Shown: positions 35,218 through 45,133 of the stretch, piece by piece
Layout of the letters: every line of letters begins with the position of its first letter
Position numbering within the stretch: position 1 is the first letter of the stretch
From: Stentor roeselii
Lineage: Eukaryota > Ciliophora > Heterotrichea > Heterotrichida > Stentoridae
Direction: 5' to 3'
Length of the DNA: 64,000 bases
Assembly (NCBI GenBank): GCA_006503475.1
Contig: RSEH01000192.1
Span: 1-64,000 of the forward strand
Made by a program: the position numbers and the translations under genes
The notes under the pieces: generated by a model
The model's input: the letters and a program-made list of their open reading frames with translations, nothing else
Told to the model about the DNA's origin: nothing
Database searches by the model: none

Positions 35218-37542
35218 ATGAATAAAAACTCGAATTTAAGAGAACCTGGAAATCCTGTTGGAATTGAAAATTGTGGAAATACTTGCTTTATGAACTCTCT
35301 TCTTCAGTTTTACTTTATGGTACCTCCTCTTGTTCGTATGGTCTTCCAGGCCACGACTGAATCTTCAGACCCTTCTTCTTTGTTTCTGAAAAATCTACAA
35401 ATTCTATTTGCTGAACTTTTAGGAAGTGCGAAAAAAGCTATCAACCCTCGACCTCTTTTTGAATCACTTGAAAAAGCAGCTGGAACCAGCTTTAAATTTG
35501 GAAGTCAAGAAGATATTGGCGAGTTTCATATGATTTTTGTGGAAACTCTTAAGAAAAGCTTGAAAAATTCAGGAAGTATGGGAAATGTTGAAATTTCTTT
35601 AAGGAAATTGTTTTCTGGGAAAAATAATGAAATTGTTGTGGTTGAGAAAGATGGGAAAAGAAGTGAAATAAGCAATTTAAGTTCGAAGTTTTTAAGTATT
35701 TTGATTGGGAATAAAGAGGAAAATCTTGTAGCTGAATGGCAAAATACTATTTTTTCTGATATCACCGGGCTGCTAAGGGAAAGTCTTTATCAAGTTGATG
35801 CGCAGCAGGAGATTTGGGTGGAAAAACTGCCTGAGGTCCTTTTCTTTCAGATAAAAAGAGTTTATTATATTGAAGGTTTTGATGAAACTTATAAGGACTG
35901 TACAGGAATCAAGGTTCCTAAAGACCTTTATGCTGATCGAATGCTTTTGAAGAATAAGGAAGTCACTTTGAAAATAAGAAATGAATGTTTTGAACTTAAT
36001 CAAAGAAAAAAAGAACTTCTTGAAAGTCTTCATGTTTATAAACCAGACTCGAGGAATGCCTTGATTGAATCGATAAAGACTCTGAAAACTTTCATGCAGA
36101 CTCGAGAAGGTATTGAATTCAGTGAAGAGGTCTCAAAGAGTCTTGCATATTTTGAAGCTCTTGAATCTCACATCAACCAGAAAATCAATGAAATTCAACA
36201 AGAAATAGAAAATATTGACTCTCAAATCATTTCCAAGTACGAGTCAATGCGTGATCATCGGTTTACTTTACATTCTATTCTTATTCACGACGGGTCTTCA
36301 GGCTTCGGGCATTATTTCGCATTGATTAAAGACCTAAGTCAAGATATCTGGAGAATGTACAACGACTCTATCATTAGAACTATTGAAGAAAGTGAAGTTT
36401 TTGACATGGTTCAAGGAAAAAAAGAAGGAAAAACTGCTTATTGTCTAGTTTATGTCAACCCTGATACTATTCTTCAAAGCTCAACTGGCTTACCCTTGCT
36501 TGTCTTTCAACCTGGCTTATTTGACCAAGGATTTGAATGTGAATATCAATGCTACATCCAAAACGATTCAATTTTAAATGAAATCAACAGAAAAAACATT
36601 CAGATCTTCGAGGAGTCAAAAATTGAAGAAAGCCTTGGAACATTAACCATGTTTCAAAAAACTTACCAAAGAATAAATTCAAGTCTTTACAATGGAGCTA
36701 GTCTATATTTCGAAGAAATCCAAAATTTCCCTCAATTTCTTCGATCGAAAAATAGAAGGCAACTTATGATTTATGCTATTTTTGACTTCTCATCAATGAC
36801 ACACTTTGGTTCAAGATATAAAGATTTAGACAATTCCATAAAAAAAGCAATTGTTTCTACCTGCAAACATCCGAGTTTTTATGAGCTGGTTTCAAGAGAG
36901 TATCAAGAATATGAAGAATTTTCAGTTTTTTTCAAAGAAACTCTTAAAAATTACCATATAAGTGCTTTAATCATTGAATTGATTGTAGAGTCCAAGTATA
37001 ATCCTGCTACTCGCATTTTTTGCTGTTGCATTCATACAGCTGAGATGAATAATCAATCAGTTTATGACTTATTGAATAATTGCATGAAATATGTACTTTT
37101 TTCTTTGGTTAAAGACTTGATAACTACAGCGAAAGGGAAGAATTTAACTGGTTTGACTGATATTTGTGATTCGATACACCTCTTGATGTATGTTTTCAAA
37201 AATAACAGCTTTTCTTCTGGACTTGATATGGTTTTAACTCAAATTGAAAAAAAGTTTTTAAATGGGTTTAATAAGGAAAAAGAATCTGCTGCTCAGTGCT
37301 TCGCGAAAATTAAAGATAAAAGTTTTAATTTGGATCCTTTTTATGAGAAGGTTATTCAGGATTTGCATACTTTTAATGAAAAATTCTCGAAGATAAACAT
37401 AATTACTTATGAAGACTTAGGATCAACTTATAGAAGAATCCATGATCCACATCAGCGGTTAAATAGTAAGTTTTCTAAGTGGAAGAGCTTTATTGAAAGA
37501 GGAATGAATGGAAAAAAACTTGATATCAAAGATTTTGAATAA
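35218..37542 (+). CDS. ubiquitin-specific protease (USP family)
   Basis: 774 aa from the Met at 35218, which gives MNKNSNLREPGNPVGIENCG directly before the Cys box; the longer frame upstream would run antisense through the ankyrin gene's start. Cys box NCGNTCFMNSLLQ (Cys23), His box GFGHYFALIKD (His365) and the NDS segment (Asn382-Asp383) form an intact catalytic set, so it should cleave ubiquitin. Residues about 270-345 between the boxes hold a coiled-coil insertion. The layout resembles the USP25/28 group. The C-terminal 380 residues are helical and unassigned. Confidence 0.92.
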   Translation: MNKNSNLREPGNPVGIENCGNTCFMNSLLQFYFMVPPLVRMVFQATTESSDPSSLFLKNLQILFAELLGSAKKAINPRPLFESLEKAAGTSFKFGSQEDIGEFHMIFVETLKKSLKNSGSMGNVEISLRKLFSGKNNEIVVVEKDGKRSEISNLSSKFLSILIGNKEENLVAEWQNTIFSDITGLLRESLYQVDAQQEIWVEKLPEVLFFQIKRVYYIEGFDETYKDCTGIKVPKDLYADRMLLKNKEVTLKIRNECFELNQRKKELLESLHVYKPDSRNALIESIKTLKTFMQTREGIEFSEEVSKSLAYFEALESHINQKINEIQQEIENIDSQIISKYESMRDHRFTLHSILIHDGSSGFGHYFALIKDLSQDIWRMYNDSIIRTIEESEVFDMVQGKKEGKTAYCLVYVNPDTILQSSTGLPLLVFQPGLFDQGFECEYQCYIQNDSILNEINRKNIQIFEESKIEESLGTLTMFQKTYQRINSSLYNGASLYFEEIQNFPQFLRSKNRRQLMIYAIFDFSSMTHFGSRYKDLDNSIKKAIVSTCKHPSFYELVSREYQEYEEFSVFFKETLKNYHISALIIELIVESKYNPATRIFCCCIHTAEMNNQSVYDLLNNCMKYVLFSLVKDLITTAKGKNLTGLTDICDSIHLLMYVFKNNSFSSGLDMVLTQIEKKFLNGFNKEKESAAQCFAKIKDKSFNLDPFYEKVIQDLHTFNEKFSKINIITYEDLGSTYRRIHDPHQRLNSKFSKWKSFIERGMNGKKLDIKDFE

Positions 37543-37793
37543 TTAAGTAGTAATTAGGGTACTCTTGTAAGGAAGATTTATGATAACCGACATTGAAGTA
37601 AACTCAAGTTAATAAATGATCCTAAGAAAAAACAAATATATTAAAAAAATAATCTCAAAATAGAGACCCATTTCCAAATAAATAACCCAACATTAATCTC
37701 CTCACAAATCTTCCTAAAATCATTAAATCCCTAAAAACACCTCTAAAAAATTCTAAAATAATTCCAACTCTTCACCAATAAATATCAATCAAT

Positions 37794-39497
37794 TCATCCA
37801 TTTAAAGAAGAAGTTATCGAGTACTTCTGTTCATACTCCAACATCAAACTTTCACTTTTCCCTTGACTAAGCCTGCTATGTCTAATAAGTCTTTCACGTT
37901 CGGCCCGATCCCTAACAACAAGCATTTTTCCATCCACCCTTTTTTCATCCCTAATCTCTTCAGCGAAAGCATACCTTTGAAGTCCAACAGCCCTTACAAA
38001 TTTATTATAAAGGTTGAAAAAGTTCAAAATACACAAAAATCCCAAGACAATCGGAAAATAAGTGAAATACTGTTCACAGACCTTTGGCATGAAGTTCATC
38101 AAGTCCATAATTTTCATGAATTCCGTGTCTTTCACCTGGATTATCATTAAAAAGTTGTAAACGAGGATGGGCATGAGTCGAGCCAAGAAGCAGGCGCTGT
38201 AAATCAAGCTACTTGGTTGCGTTGACTTGTTCGGGTACAGTCCGTAGATACCTTCTAGCCGAATCTCAAATAAGGGGATGTGAGTCGCTAGAACTATGTA
38301 GGTCAAAGGGATAAGACAGAGAAGTTCATTTAAAAATACACCTGTGTTCATTTTGAATGCTAGTGAAAAAGGTGTTATTTTCGCTTTTATGAATAATGTT
38401 GACTCACTAAAAATCACTGCTAGGCTTAAAATTCCAGAAAAAATACTTAATACACGGAAAAGTAAAGAACGGAAAATACAGTAGTAGAGGTATTCTATTT
38501 TTTCTTTTAGTTTTTTGTGTTTTCCTGTGTGGGTTGGCCAGAGTTCTGATTTGATCACCCATTTTCCACGTCTTTTCGCGACGAGTACATCTTCTAACAT
38601 ATGAGCTTCAGTCATCATGAGGTTCCAGAGGCTAATTACCTTTTACCATTCATTCCTTTTCTTTTCAAAGACGAGGTTTTTTACCTTTTTATGCACCCTG
38701 ACCAATTCCTTATAATCAGTCTTGAAACCTTCCTCATCTCTTTCACTTCCCTTCGACTCCCTCGACTCCCCTTCAACACCCTGGAGCTCATCCTTCAACT
38801 CTTCCCAAACACAAAAAGCCGACTTCCTTAAAACCTCATCAAATTCACAACAATCTTTAATCCTTTCAACCTGTCTTCTAATCCTTTCAATCCCTTCCAA
38901 AATCTCTTTTCTTTTCCCTTCCAAATTCACAACTTTAACCTGAACAATTTCCAAACTTCTCTTCAAATCTCCTTTCTTCCACAAATTAACAGGAATAATG
39001 ACAAGTCCAAAGCCAAGTAAGACCATAACCAATAAAAGTCCCCAAAGGTTACTAAGCAAGACGAAAATTTCAGGAATGTTGATAAGAGTCATCTGGCCAA
39101 TGATCATCAAGTACACGACAAAGCCTGCGAAAGCAGTTCCGACAATTAAAATGAATTTTGCCTCGGTTTTTAAAGCGTCTTTCAAGCGGAGGGCAAGTGT
39201 GAATTCGCCGGACCTGTAGTAAGAGTTCATTACTGGAAGGACAAGCCAACAGACGACGAAAATCGTCCAATAAAGAAGGAACCAAATTGGCTTTAAAGAG
39301 ATTGGAGGGGATTGTGACTGGGAGAGGTAGATATCGTATGGAATCAGAGTGATTATGATGAATGAACTGAACCACCCTAGGAATACGAACAGGTAGACTG
39401 AACAGTGGGTTTTAAGGCTGGAGTAACAGTGCAGGAGAAGCACTGTGAAGATAAATACGCATAGGAAGGATACTAGCGTTAATAACTCTCCTAACAT
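37794..39497 (-). CDS. LMBR1-domain multi-pass membrane protein (LMBRD2-like), one intron
   Basis: Exons 39497-38647 and 38631-37794 give 562 aa. N-terminal half: about five TM segments, with the family motif PIWFLLYWTIFVVCWLVLPV then MNSYYRSGEFT, and a cytosolic coiled coil (about 185-275). C-terminal half: about four TMs (RVLSIFSGILSLAVIF, LLCLIPLTYIVLATHIPLFE, FPIVLGFLCILNFFNL). Nine TMs in total fit LMBR1/LMBRD2, a family linked to lipocalin uptake and GPCR signalling. Splicing rebuilds NECLWNLMMTEAHMLEDV across the coil. The two halves would otherwise look like separate genes. Confidence 0.88.
38632..38646 (-). other. 15-nt intron in the LMBR1-like gene
   Basis: Minus strand reads gtaaaaggtaattag, with A at position 10. 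It carries an in-frame TAA. Removal fuses the two TM halves in the expected order. Confidence 0.92.
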
Positions 39498-39850
39498 TCA
39501 ATTATTTTAGAGAATTGGTGGAATTTGGGATTGGATTTTGAGTTGGATACTTGGAAATCTGATCAATTCTAAATAAGATTTTTATGATTTTAAATGTTTT
39601 AGAGTTTCAAAGGTTTTTTCTTTACAATTTCGAGGTATTTCTATTAAAAAAAACAAAAAAACCCTCAAAAAACCAGAAATTTTTAAAAAATTGTTTAAAA
39701 AATCATCAAAAAATGTTTTTTTCTATAAGGTCCAGAGGTACTTCCCATAAAAACCAATCCAATTCAACCTTTCTCAGTTAATTCTTTAAAACCCGTAATA
39801 TTAATCCAGCATCTTCATACTTTAACCTTATAATTGTCTATTCACCACAA
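39498..39850. other. divergent intergenic, 353 nt
   Basis: Sits between two divergent starts. The left part is T/G-rich and the right part A/C-rich (plus strand), consistent with two promoters pointing outward. A-rich stretch near 39645-39715. No coding feature. Confidence 0.55.
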
Positions 39851-40279
39851 ATGGCCAGCATTCAATTTAATCTTACTGAGTTCAAAAACGAAAAACCAAA
39901 AGAAAGACTCGTGATTCCATCTTCTGTGGCTTCAAGAATCGGTTCCCCACTGGAGAACTTCGTCGAGATGCCGAATTCAAAAGATCTTGGCTTGAGCTTT
40001 ATCGAGACTCGCTCAGAACTGATAACACCCAACAACCTTTTTTCGCCTTCTTACAGTCAAAATTCGGTGAAACCTCAAAATGAGCTGCTATTTGAACTTG
40101 ATATCATCAAAGAAAGGATCAGAGCAATAAACCAGAAACTTGAGCAGAATTTGGGTGTACTGAAAAAAACTGAAGATAGTCCTTTTTCCGCTTCTGAGAT
40201 TGTAAAAAGTAGGATTTTCGAAATGAAAGGGAAAAAAAAGATTCGATGTACTTGTACGAAAGATTGTGAAATATTTTAA
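39851..40279 (+). CDS. small coiled-coil protein with C-terminal CaaX box (CEIF)
   Basis: 142 aa. The N-terminal 75 residues are Ser/Asn/Pro-rich; a coiled coil (about 78-105, FELDIIKERIRAINQKLEQN) follows, then a basic stretch and the end RCTCTKDCEIF, a CaaX box (C-E-I-F) preceded by a C-x-C pair that could be palmitoylated. Its coil region aligns with the gene at 40592-41050 (AINQKLEQNLGVLKK versus ALNKKLKTNLVKLKE), so they are tandem paralogues. Likely prenylated membrane-associated protein. Confidence 0.78.
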   Translation: MASIQFNLTEFKNEKPKERLVIPSSVASRIGSPLENFVEMPNSKDLGLSFIETRSELITPNNLFSPSYSQNSVKPQNELLFELDIIKERIRAINQKLEQNLGVLKKTEDSPFSASEIVKSRIFEMKGKKKIRCTCTKDCEIF

Positions 40280-40591
40280 TTTGAGTAAATTACTGAATTT
40301 TTCACATAGGTGTTAAAATTTTAGAAATATGAAGGGGTTTATGTTAAATGTTTCTAGGGATTAAACTTTGTTGTTAATATTTGGAACTTTTAGGTTTCAA
40401 CCTTTGACTTTAAGATAATCACTTTAAATGCAAGATAATATGAAAATTTTTCTATCAACAAGAAATTCAACTTAAAACATTTAAACCCACTTTCCACAAC
40501 ACCCAACTCAATTCCTTTCCACATTTCCAAACCACTTCAAATCTTTCAAAATCGTCAAAAATACGCTTTAATTAAATAAATCAGAATAACA
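40280..40591. other. intergenic, 312 nt
   Basis: T/G-rich then A/C-rich spacer between two tandem paralogues. No other feature recognised. Confidence 0.55.
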
Positions 40592-41050
40592 ATGGCTGAA
40601 AACCTTTCAAGTCCTTTAACTCCTTCAAGTCCTTCAGGTCCTTCCAGATTTAAATTTTCGTCAACTTCCATATCGACGCAAAATTCTCCTTCAAACTTGT
40701 TTTTCGAACTATCAGAAAAGTCGATTTTTGACTTCAGTTTTTTTGAATCAAAAGCAGACTGCAAAGGAGAAGACTTGGACTGTAAAGCTGAACTTACCAA
40801 GGCAAACTCTTCAGAAAGTCTCAACATTTCCAAGACAAGTTGCGTAGCCGAGCTCGAAATAATGTTAAATCAAACAAAAGCTCTCAACAAGAAACTTAAA
40901 ACTAACCTGGTCAAGTTGAAGGAAAGAGAAAAAAAACAAGTTTTTTTAGCTGAAAGTCTTGCAAGGCAAACGAGAAAAAGAAGAAGTTTTGACAGTTGTT
41001 TGAGAGAAGAAGTTTTATGTTCATGTTCAAATGGATGCGAGATTTTTTAG
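40592..41050 (+). CDS. small coiled-coil protein with C-terminal CaaX box (CEIF), tandem paralogue
   Basis: 152 aa. Ser/Pro-rich N-terminus (SPLTPSSPSGPSRFKFSSTS), acidic middle, coiled coil at about 90-120 and a basic segment before the end CSCSNGCEIF: CaaX box plus C-x-C. Same organisation as the upstream gene at 39851-40279. Stops 17 nt before the XK-like start. Confidence 0.78.
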   Translation: MAENLSSPLTPSSPSGPSRFKFSSTSISTQNSPSNLFFELSEKSIFDFSFFESKADCKGEDLDCKAELTKANSSESLNISKTSCVAELEIMLNQTKALNKKLKTNLVKLKEREKKQVFLAESLARQTRKRRSFDSCLREEVLCSCSNGCEIF

Positions 41051-41067
41051 ATGAGGGTAGATTATAA

Positions 41068-41751
41068 ATGAATTTAAAAATTGAGATATCGCTTTTGGTC
41101 TTAGGAGGAATTCTTAGAATCTTGTGTGTTGGGTGGAACTTTTACTACTGCTTCAAATCCGAATTCTACTTTGATGACTTTCGAGCGATTTGCTTTACTT
41201 TTATCGCTGCTCCTTCTGCTCTCTTCATCATTATCACGATCATTTTGATTTCAATTGATATTTTTAAGTGCAGGTTCAATAAAGTACTGTTTAAAATTGG
41301 ACTTGGACTGTTGATTGCTGTTGGAGGACCTTTGGGAGCGCCTTTATTTGTTTATGCTGTACTTCTCGCTATCAATGACTCACGGACTGGAGACTTTCAT
41401 ATTATTGACTCGATTGCAAGAGTTACTAGCCTTATTGAGTCTCTTTTTGAGTCTTTGCCTCAGATTGCTTTGCAGATTTATAATAACAACAAGATGCAGC
41501 TTTGGAATGATAATTTGAAAATGATTTCAATCATTTTATCGGTATTTGGCATATTTTACACTATTTATAAGCTTTGCTCGTCTGTGGATAAGGTCCAGAT
41601 GTACGAGTCGGCAGTATCACTGAAAATCAGGCCAAGTGTAACTAATGAAAAAGTATCAACATCCAGAAAAAGCAACATTAACTCAGATTTACATAATGAC
41701 AATCACGTCAGCGACTTGGAAGTTTATGAAATGGGAGAAGAAGTCGATTAG
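41068..41751 (+). CDS. XK-related membrane protein (putative scramblase family)
   Basis: 227 aa with about five hydrophobic segments (about 7-25, 45-65, 75-98, 148-168, and others) and a polar C-tail. The stretch SLFESLPQIALQIYNNNKMQL near residue 130-150 matches the ES-x-PQ-x-x-LQ-x-Y motif of the XK/XKR family, some of which scramble phospholipids. It is shorter than animal XKRs. Substrate and regulation unknown. Only 17 nt follow the preceding stop. Confidence 0.72.
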   Translation: MNLKIEISLLVLGGILRILCVGWNFYYCFKSEFYFDDFRAICFTFIAAPSALFIIITIILISIDIFKCRFNKVLFKIGLGLLIAVGGPLGAPLFVYAVLLAINDSRTGDFHIIDSIARVTSLIESLFESLPQIALQIYNNNKMQLWNDNLKMISIILSVFGIFYTIYKLCSSVDKVQMYESAVSLKIRPSVTNEKVSTSRKSNINSDLHNDNHVSDLEVYEMGEEVD

Positions 41752-41858
41752 AATAAATTGATAAACTTTGATGATAGAATTAAACCAAAATCAGCATTAG
41801 TAATTTTTAATGAATTTGAATGATGCAATCATCTCATCACTTTTTGATAATTTAAACG

Positions 41859-43142
41859 ATGGCGACTAACTTTTACTTCGGAGGCAGCATCGACGCTGAC
41901 TTCAAACAATTCAAAGAATGGGAAAAACAAGAAAAAATCAAAGAAAACCTGAAAAAGGCTTCAACAAAAAGTCAGTATCGAGCAGGACTTAATGAGCAAC
42001 TCATTGAATTAAATCTGGGAAAGATAAACATGAAGAAAGGGAAAAAAGTCGACTTGATCGAAGTCAACAAAAGAATAAAACAAGAAGAAATCCAAATTTT
42101 AAACCAAAAAAAGGCCGAAGCCCAGAAAAAAATGCAGCTAAAGGAAGTACTTCAAAATGACCTTCAAGATCTTAAACAAAGACGCCTCTGGGAAAAGCAA
42201 AAAGATTTAAATGATCCTAGAAACGCTGGAGAATTAATTGAAAAAATGATACAAGCACAGAATCAACATAGAAAATTCGATAATTTCAGGAGAAATAGTG
42301 AAGAAAGTGCCTTTTCTGGAAAAAATCACTTGGGAAACATGGAAATTTCCAAGAGAAATGAAATGTTTTCGCAAAATACCCCGAAAAAGTACTTTGATAT
42401 GGGGAATGATAATGAAAAAAAAGAGTTTTTTAAAGCTATTAGTGAAAAACAGCTGAAAATGGAAAAAAACTACTCGAAAATAGTAAAAAAAGATGAAAAA
42501 GAAAAAAGTAAAGTTTTGGAAAATTGGATTGAAAGAGGAAAGTTCGAAGAAATTAAAAAGTTCGATGAAAGGATTCAACAGGAAAAGAATTATAAAGAAA
42601 GTCTAAGAAAAGAAGTGAAAAGTGGGCTTGAAAGTCAGCTTAAAATGAGAAACGAGTTAAAAGAACAAGAAAAAAGAGAAGATAAAGCTTATGCACATAA
42701 AAGAGATACTTTAATTCAGCAAGATTTAGAGAAAGAAATGAAAATGGCTCAAATTCAAAGGAAAGAAAGAGAAAAGTACAAAGAAGACTTAAAAAAGCAA
42801 ATGAAAAACTCGAATATTCTTGAAGCTTATCATCAGAGAGTAACTGAAGACAGTTCTCTTACTTCAAGAACTCCAAAAAGTCTTCAGAGTTTACATCGGA
42901 TCGAATCTAGAGGAGTTACTTCTGGAAATGATATGAAACTTGCTGTTTCACCTTATAAACCTAATGCTGAATCTCAAATTCATAAAAGTCCTGTTGAAAG
43001 GTTTACAGGATCACTCATTATGCAATCTCCTAAGGAAAACCAGCCGAGGTTTTCCATGGCTTCAATTGAGCAATCACCAACTATCAGCCGAGCCTTATAC
43101 TCCCAAAAATTCATCAATTTAAGACCAAAAGAGAATCAATAA
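41859..43142 (+). CDS. long charged coiled-coil protein, 427 aa
   Basis: Lys/Glu-rich from residue 20 to about 320 with near-continuous coiled coil (KQEEIQILNQKKAEAQKKMQ, ERGKFEEIKKFDERIQQEKN, ERKEREKYKEDLKKQMKN). The last 100 residues are Ser/Pro-rich with repeated S-P motifs (SPYKPN, KSPVERF, QSPKENQP, QSPTISR) that could be proline-directed kinase sites. No named family. Probably cytoskeletal. Confidence 0.8.
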   Translation: MATNFYFGGSIDADFKQFKEWEKQEKIKENLKKASTKSQYRAGLNEQLIELNLGKINMKKGKKVDLIEVNKRIKQEEIQILNQKKAEAQKKMQLKEVLQNDLQDLKQRRLWEKQKDLNDPRNAGELIEKMIQAQNQHRKFDNFRRNSEESAFSGKNHLGNMEISKRNEMFSQNTPKKYFDMGNDNEKKEFFKAISEKQLKMEKNYSKIVKKDEKEKSKVLENWIERGKFEEIKKFDERIQQEKNYKESLRKEVKSGLESQLKMRNELKEQEKREDKAYAHKRDTLIQQDLEKEMKMAQIQRKEREKYKEDLKKQMKNSNILEAYHQRVTEDSSLTSRTPKSLQSLHRIESRGVTSGNDMKLAVSPYKPNAESQIHKSPVERFTGSLIMQSPKENQPRFSMASIEQSPTISRALYSQKFINLRPKENQ

Positions 43143-43265
43143 ACTTCAAGTCATCAATAAATAATCCACCCTTATCTCCAGCATCTTCTCCAAGACTTTC
43201 TAATCAATTAAATAAACATCTAAAGCGTTTCTTCTAAAATGAAGTTATAAACGAATAAATATAAC

Positions 43266-43616
43266 ATGGCTGAGTTCAAAAGAGCAGAATACCCTCCAGC
43301 TTATGACCCTGAAGTGCAAGACACTCGCGAAGTCCAGGTGAGTGTCAATACAAACGATGATCAACCGTTTTATGGATACCAAGAAGACAGCGTTGGATTC
43401 ACCCCTCGGCAATTTTACTGCCCTAATTGCAACAGATTCAATTGGAGCAAAGTATCAAATAAAATTGGAGTCTTCTCTTGGCTTATTTGCTCTTATTTGT
43501 GCTTAATAGGCTGCTGGGTTTGTTGTTTTATCCCTTTCTTGGTTTCTAGTTGTCAGGATACTATCCACTCGTGTGCTGTTTGTGGTAAGAGCTTTGCAGT
43601 TGTGCCTCCGTTATAA
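43266..43616 (+). CDS. LITAF-domain membrane zinc protein
   Basis: 116 aa. N-terminal Pro-containing segment (EYPPAYDPEVQ), then a LITAF-type zinc ribbon split by a hydrophobic insert: FYCPNCNRF, hydrophobic IGVFSWLICSYLCLIGCWVC, and HSCAVCGKSFAVVPP, with two CxxC pairs flanking the membrane-embedded helix. LITAF/SIMPLE proteins sit on the cytosolic face of late endosomes and lysosomes. Length and layout are typical. Confidence 0.88.
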   Translation: MAEFKRAEYPPAYDPEVQDTREVQVSVNTNDDQPFYGYQEDSVGFTPRQFYCPNCNRFNWSKVSNKIGVFSWLICSYLCLIGCWVCCFIPFLVSSCQDTIHSCAVCGKSFAVVPPL

Positions 43617-43747
43617 TAATTTTGAATAAGTTTCAATATTAAGAAATTTAAGTTTAAAATTCTTCAAATAATAAACACTATATAATTAGTGGAATCACAA
43701 ATTACTATTTATTCAAGATATCTTAAGAACATAATCATCTCATAAAT

Positions 43748-44632
43748 ATGCAGTCTTCAAAATCGACAAGAAACTCAATGAAGCCAAGAAAAAACATGAC
43801 CAATTCAATAGACACCTTTTTAAAGCAATCAGACGAAATCCAAAATGAAATCCACCGACTTTCCGATATCTGTGAAGTCGAATCATCGAAAAGGCCGCGA
43901 AAGCATCAATCTTTCTCAAACCCCGAAGAAGATTACATAAAATCCATAAACACCTCTCTAGAAAAGCACGGTTTTAAAACAATTCCATTAAAAAGCCCTT
44001 CAATTTCCTCCTTTTCCGACATCCTAATCGATGTACTTACAGAATTTTCCAGTCTAAAAGAATCTTTACAAGAAAACCAAGAAAAGCCCATCGAAAATCC
44101 ATCATCTTTAAACAAACAAGCGAAAAGCAGATTTCGCAAAAGCCAGGAAAATTTTCCAGTTTTCACCGACTCTTACAAAATCTCCGTGTTAGACGAGGTG
44201 ATGTCAATAATTGAAAGTAAAAACTACGACTGCATCATTCCTGACATCTTGAAAATAAAAAAAGCCATTAACAGTCTTCCAGCAATAGAAAATTTCCTAA
44301 ACCAAATTTGTGTCGAGTTATTTCCAGACCCTTCTTCCAAGTACAACCTGGACCTTGCAATATCAAAAATTCGAGGAATTGGAAAAATTCAATCAGAATT
44401 CGATGAAATGATAGAAGAAAACTTATCACTTCGAAAAATCGTTGACTATTTTTCTAGATTATTTCAAGTTAAAGGTCAAGAAAACATCTTAGAAACAATT
44501 GAATGTGTTTTTTACTTTGTCCATGAAATGAAAGACTTTCTTGAAAAAACCAGAAAAATCTTGAATCTCGGTCAGAAGACTCCAGCTGACCAAGTCATTC
44601 GAGAGATTTTTAATAAGTTAAATAATTTTTAA
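43748..44632 (+). CDS. hypothetical helical protein, 294 aa
   Basis: Basic, Ser-rich N-terminus, then a mostly helical protein (for example FLKQSDEIQNEIHRLSDICE; EFDEMIEENLSLRKIVDYFS; FVHEMKDFLEKTRKILNLGQ). No known domain. Its stop TAA overlaps the next start by one base (TAATG at 44630-44634), so the two may share a transcript. Confidence 0.72.
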   Translation: MQSSKSTRNSMKPRKNMTNSIDTFLKQSDEIQNEIHRLSDICEVESSKRPRKHQSFSNPEEDYIKSINTSLEKHGFKTIPLKSPSISSFSDILIDVLTEFSSLKESLQENQEKPIENPSSLNKQAKSRFRKSQENFPVFTDSYKISVLDEVMSIIESKNYDCIIPDILKIKKAINSLPAIENFLNQICVELFPDPSSKYNLDLAISKIRGIGKIQSEFDEMIEENLSLRKIVDYFSRLFQVKGQENILETIECVFYFVHEMKDFLEKTRKILNLGQKTPADQVIREIFNKLNNF

Positions 44633-45087
44633 TGGAACTTGGTGATTTGTATGAAAAGTTCTCTAGTAATCAACCTAGTTTGATCTTAAGGCTAAAGGCG
44701 CGATTTTTAAGAGGATGTTTCGCTTATTATTCAGTGATGCGAGGTCATAATGCAGTGATTTCATCTTCAACGCACGAGTACAAAAAGTTCAAAAGTTTTT
44801 TGATTTATCTTGGCTTCTTTCTACCAGTGACACTTAATAAGTATTATTTGAGGAAAATTGTGGAAATTACTGGAAGTACGAGAAAGTTTATCGTTGTTCC
44901 TTTAGTTGGAGCTACTCATGTTGTGACCTCGCTTGGGGGGGGACTCGCTGCTTATTCTGGGTTACAGGTCTGGAGTGTTTTAAGGTCTATGTACTTTGCG
45001 AGCTACTTGGCCACATTAGCCTTTTGTGTTGATGACCCTCATGATAAGATCTACAAGCAGTCTAAAATAATGAGAAACGCTCTTTAG
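44632..45087 (+). CDS. hypothetical protein with two or three hydrophobic segments, 151 aa
   Basis: Polar N-terminus, then hydrophobic stretches at about 58-70 (FLIYLGFFLPVTL), 86-108 (FIVVPLVGATHVVTSLGGGL) and 115-130. Short basic C-tail. Unrecognised membrane protein. It begins at the last base of the previous stop codon. Its frame runs to a TAG with the PLK start 46 nt further on. Confidence 0.68.
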   Translation: MELGDLYEKFSSNQPSLILRLKARFLRGCFAYYSVMRGHNAVISSSTHEYKKFKSFLIYLGFFLPVTLNKYYLRKIVEITGSTRKFIVVPLVGATHVVTSLGGGLAAYSGLQVWSVLRSMYFASYLATLAFCVDDPHDKIYKQSKIMRNAL

Positions 45088-45133
45088 GTATATCTCTAGT
45101 CATCCACTTATCCCATTTTCAAATAAACCTATA

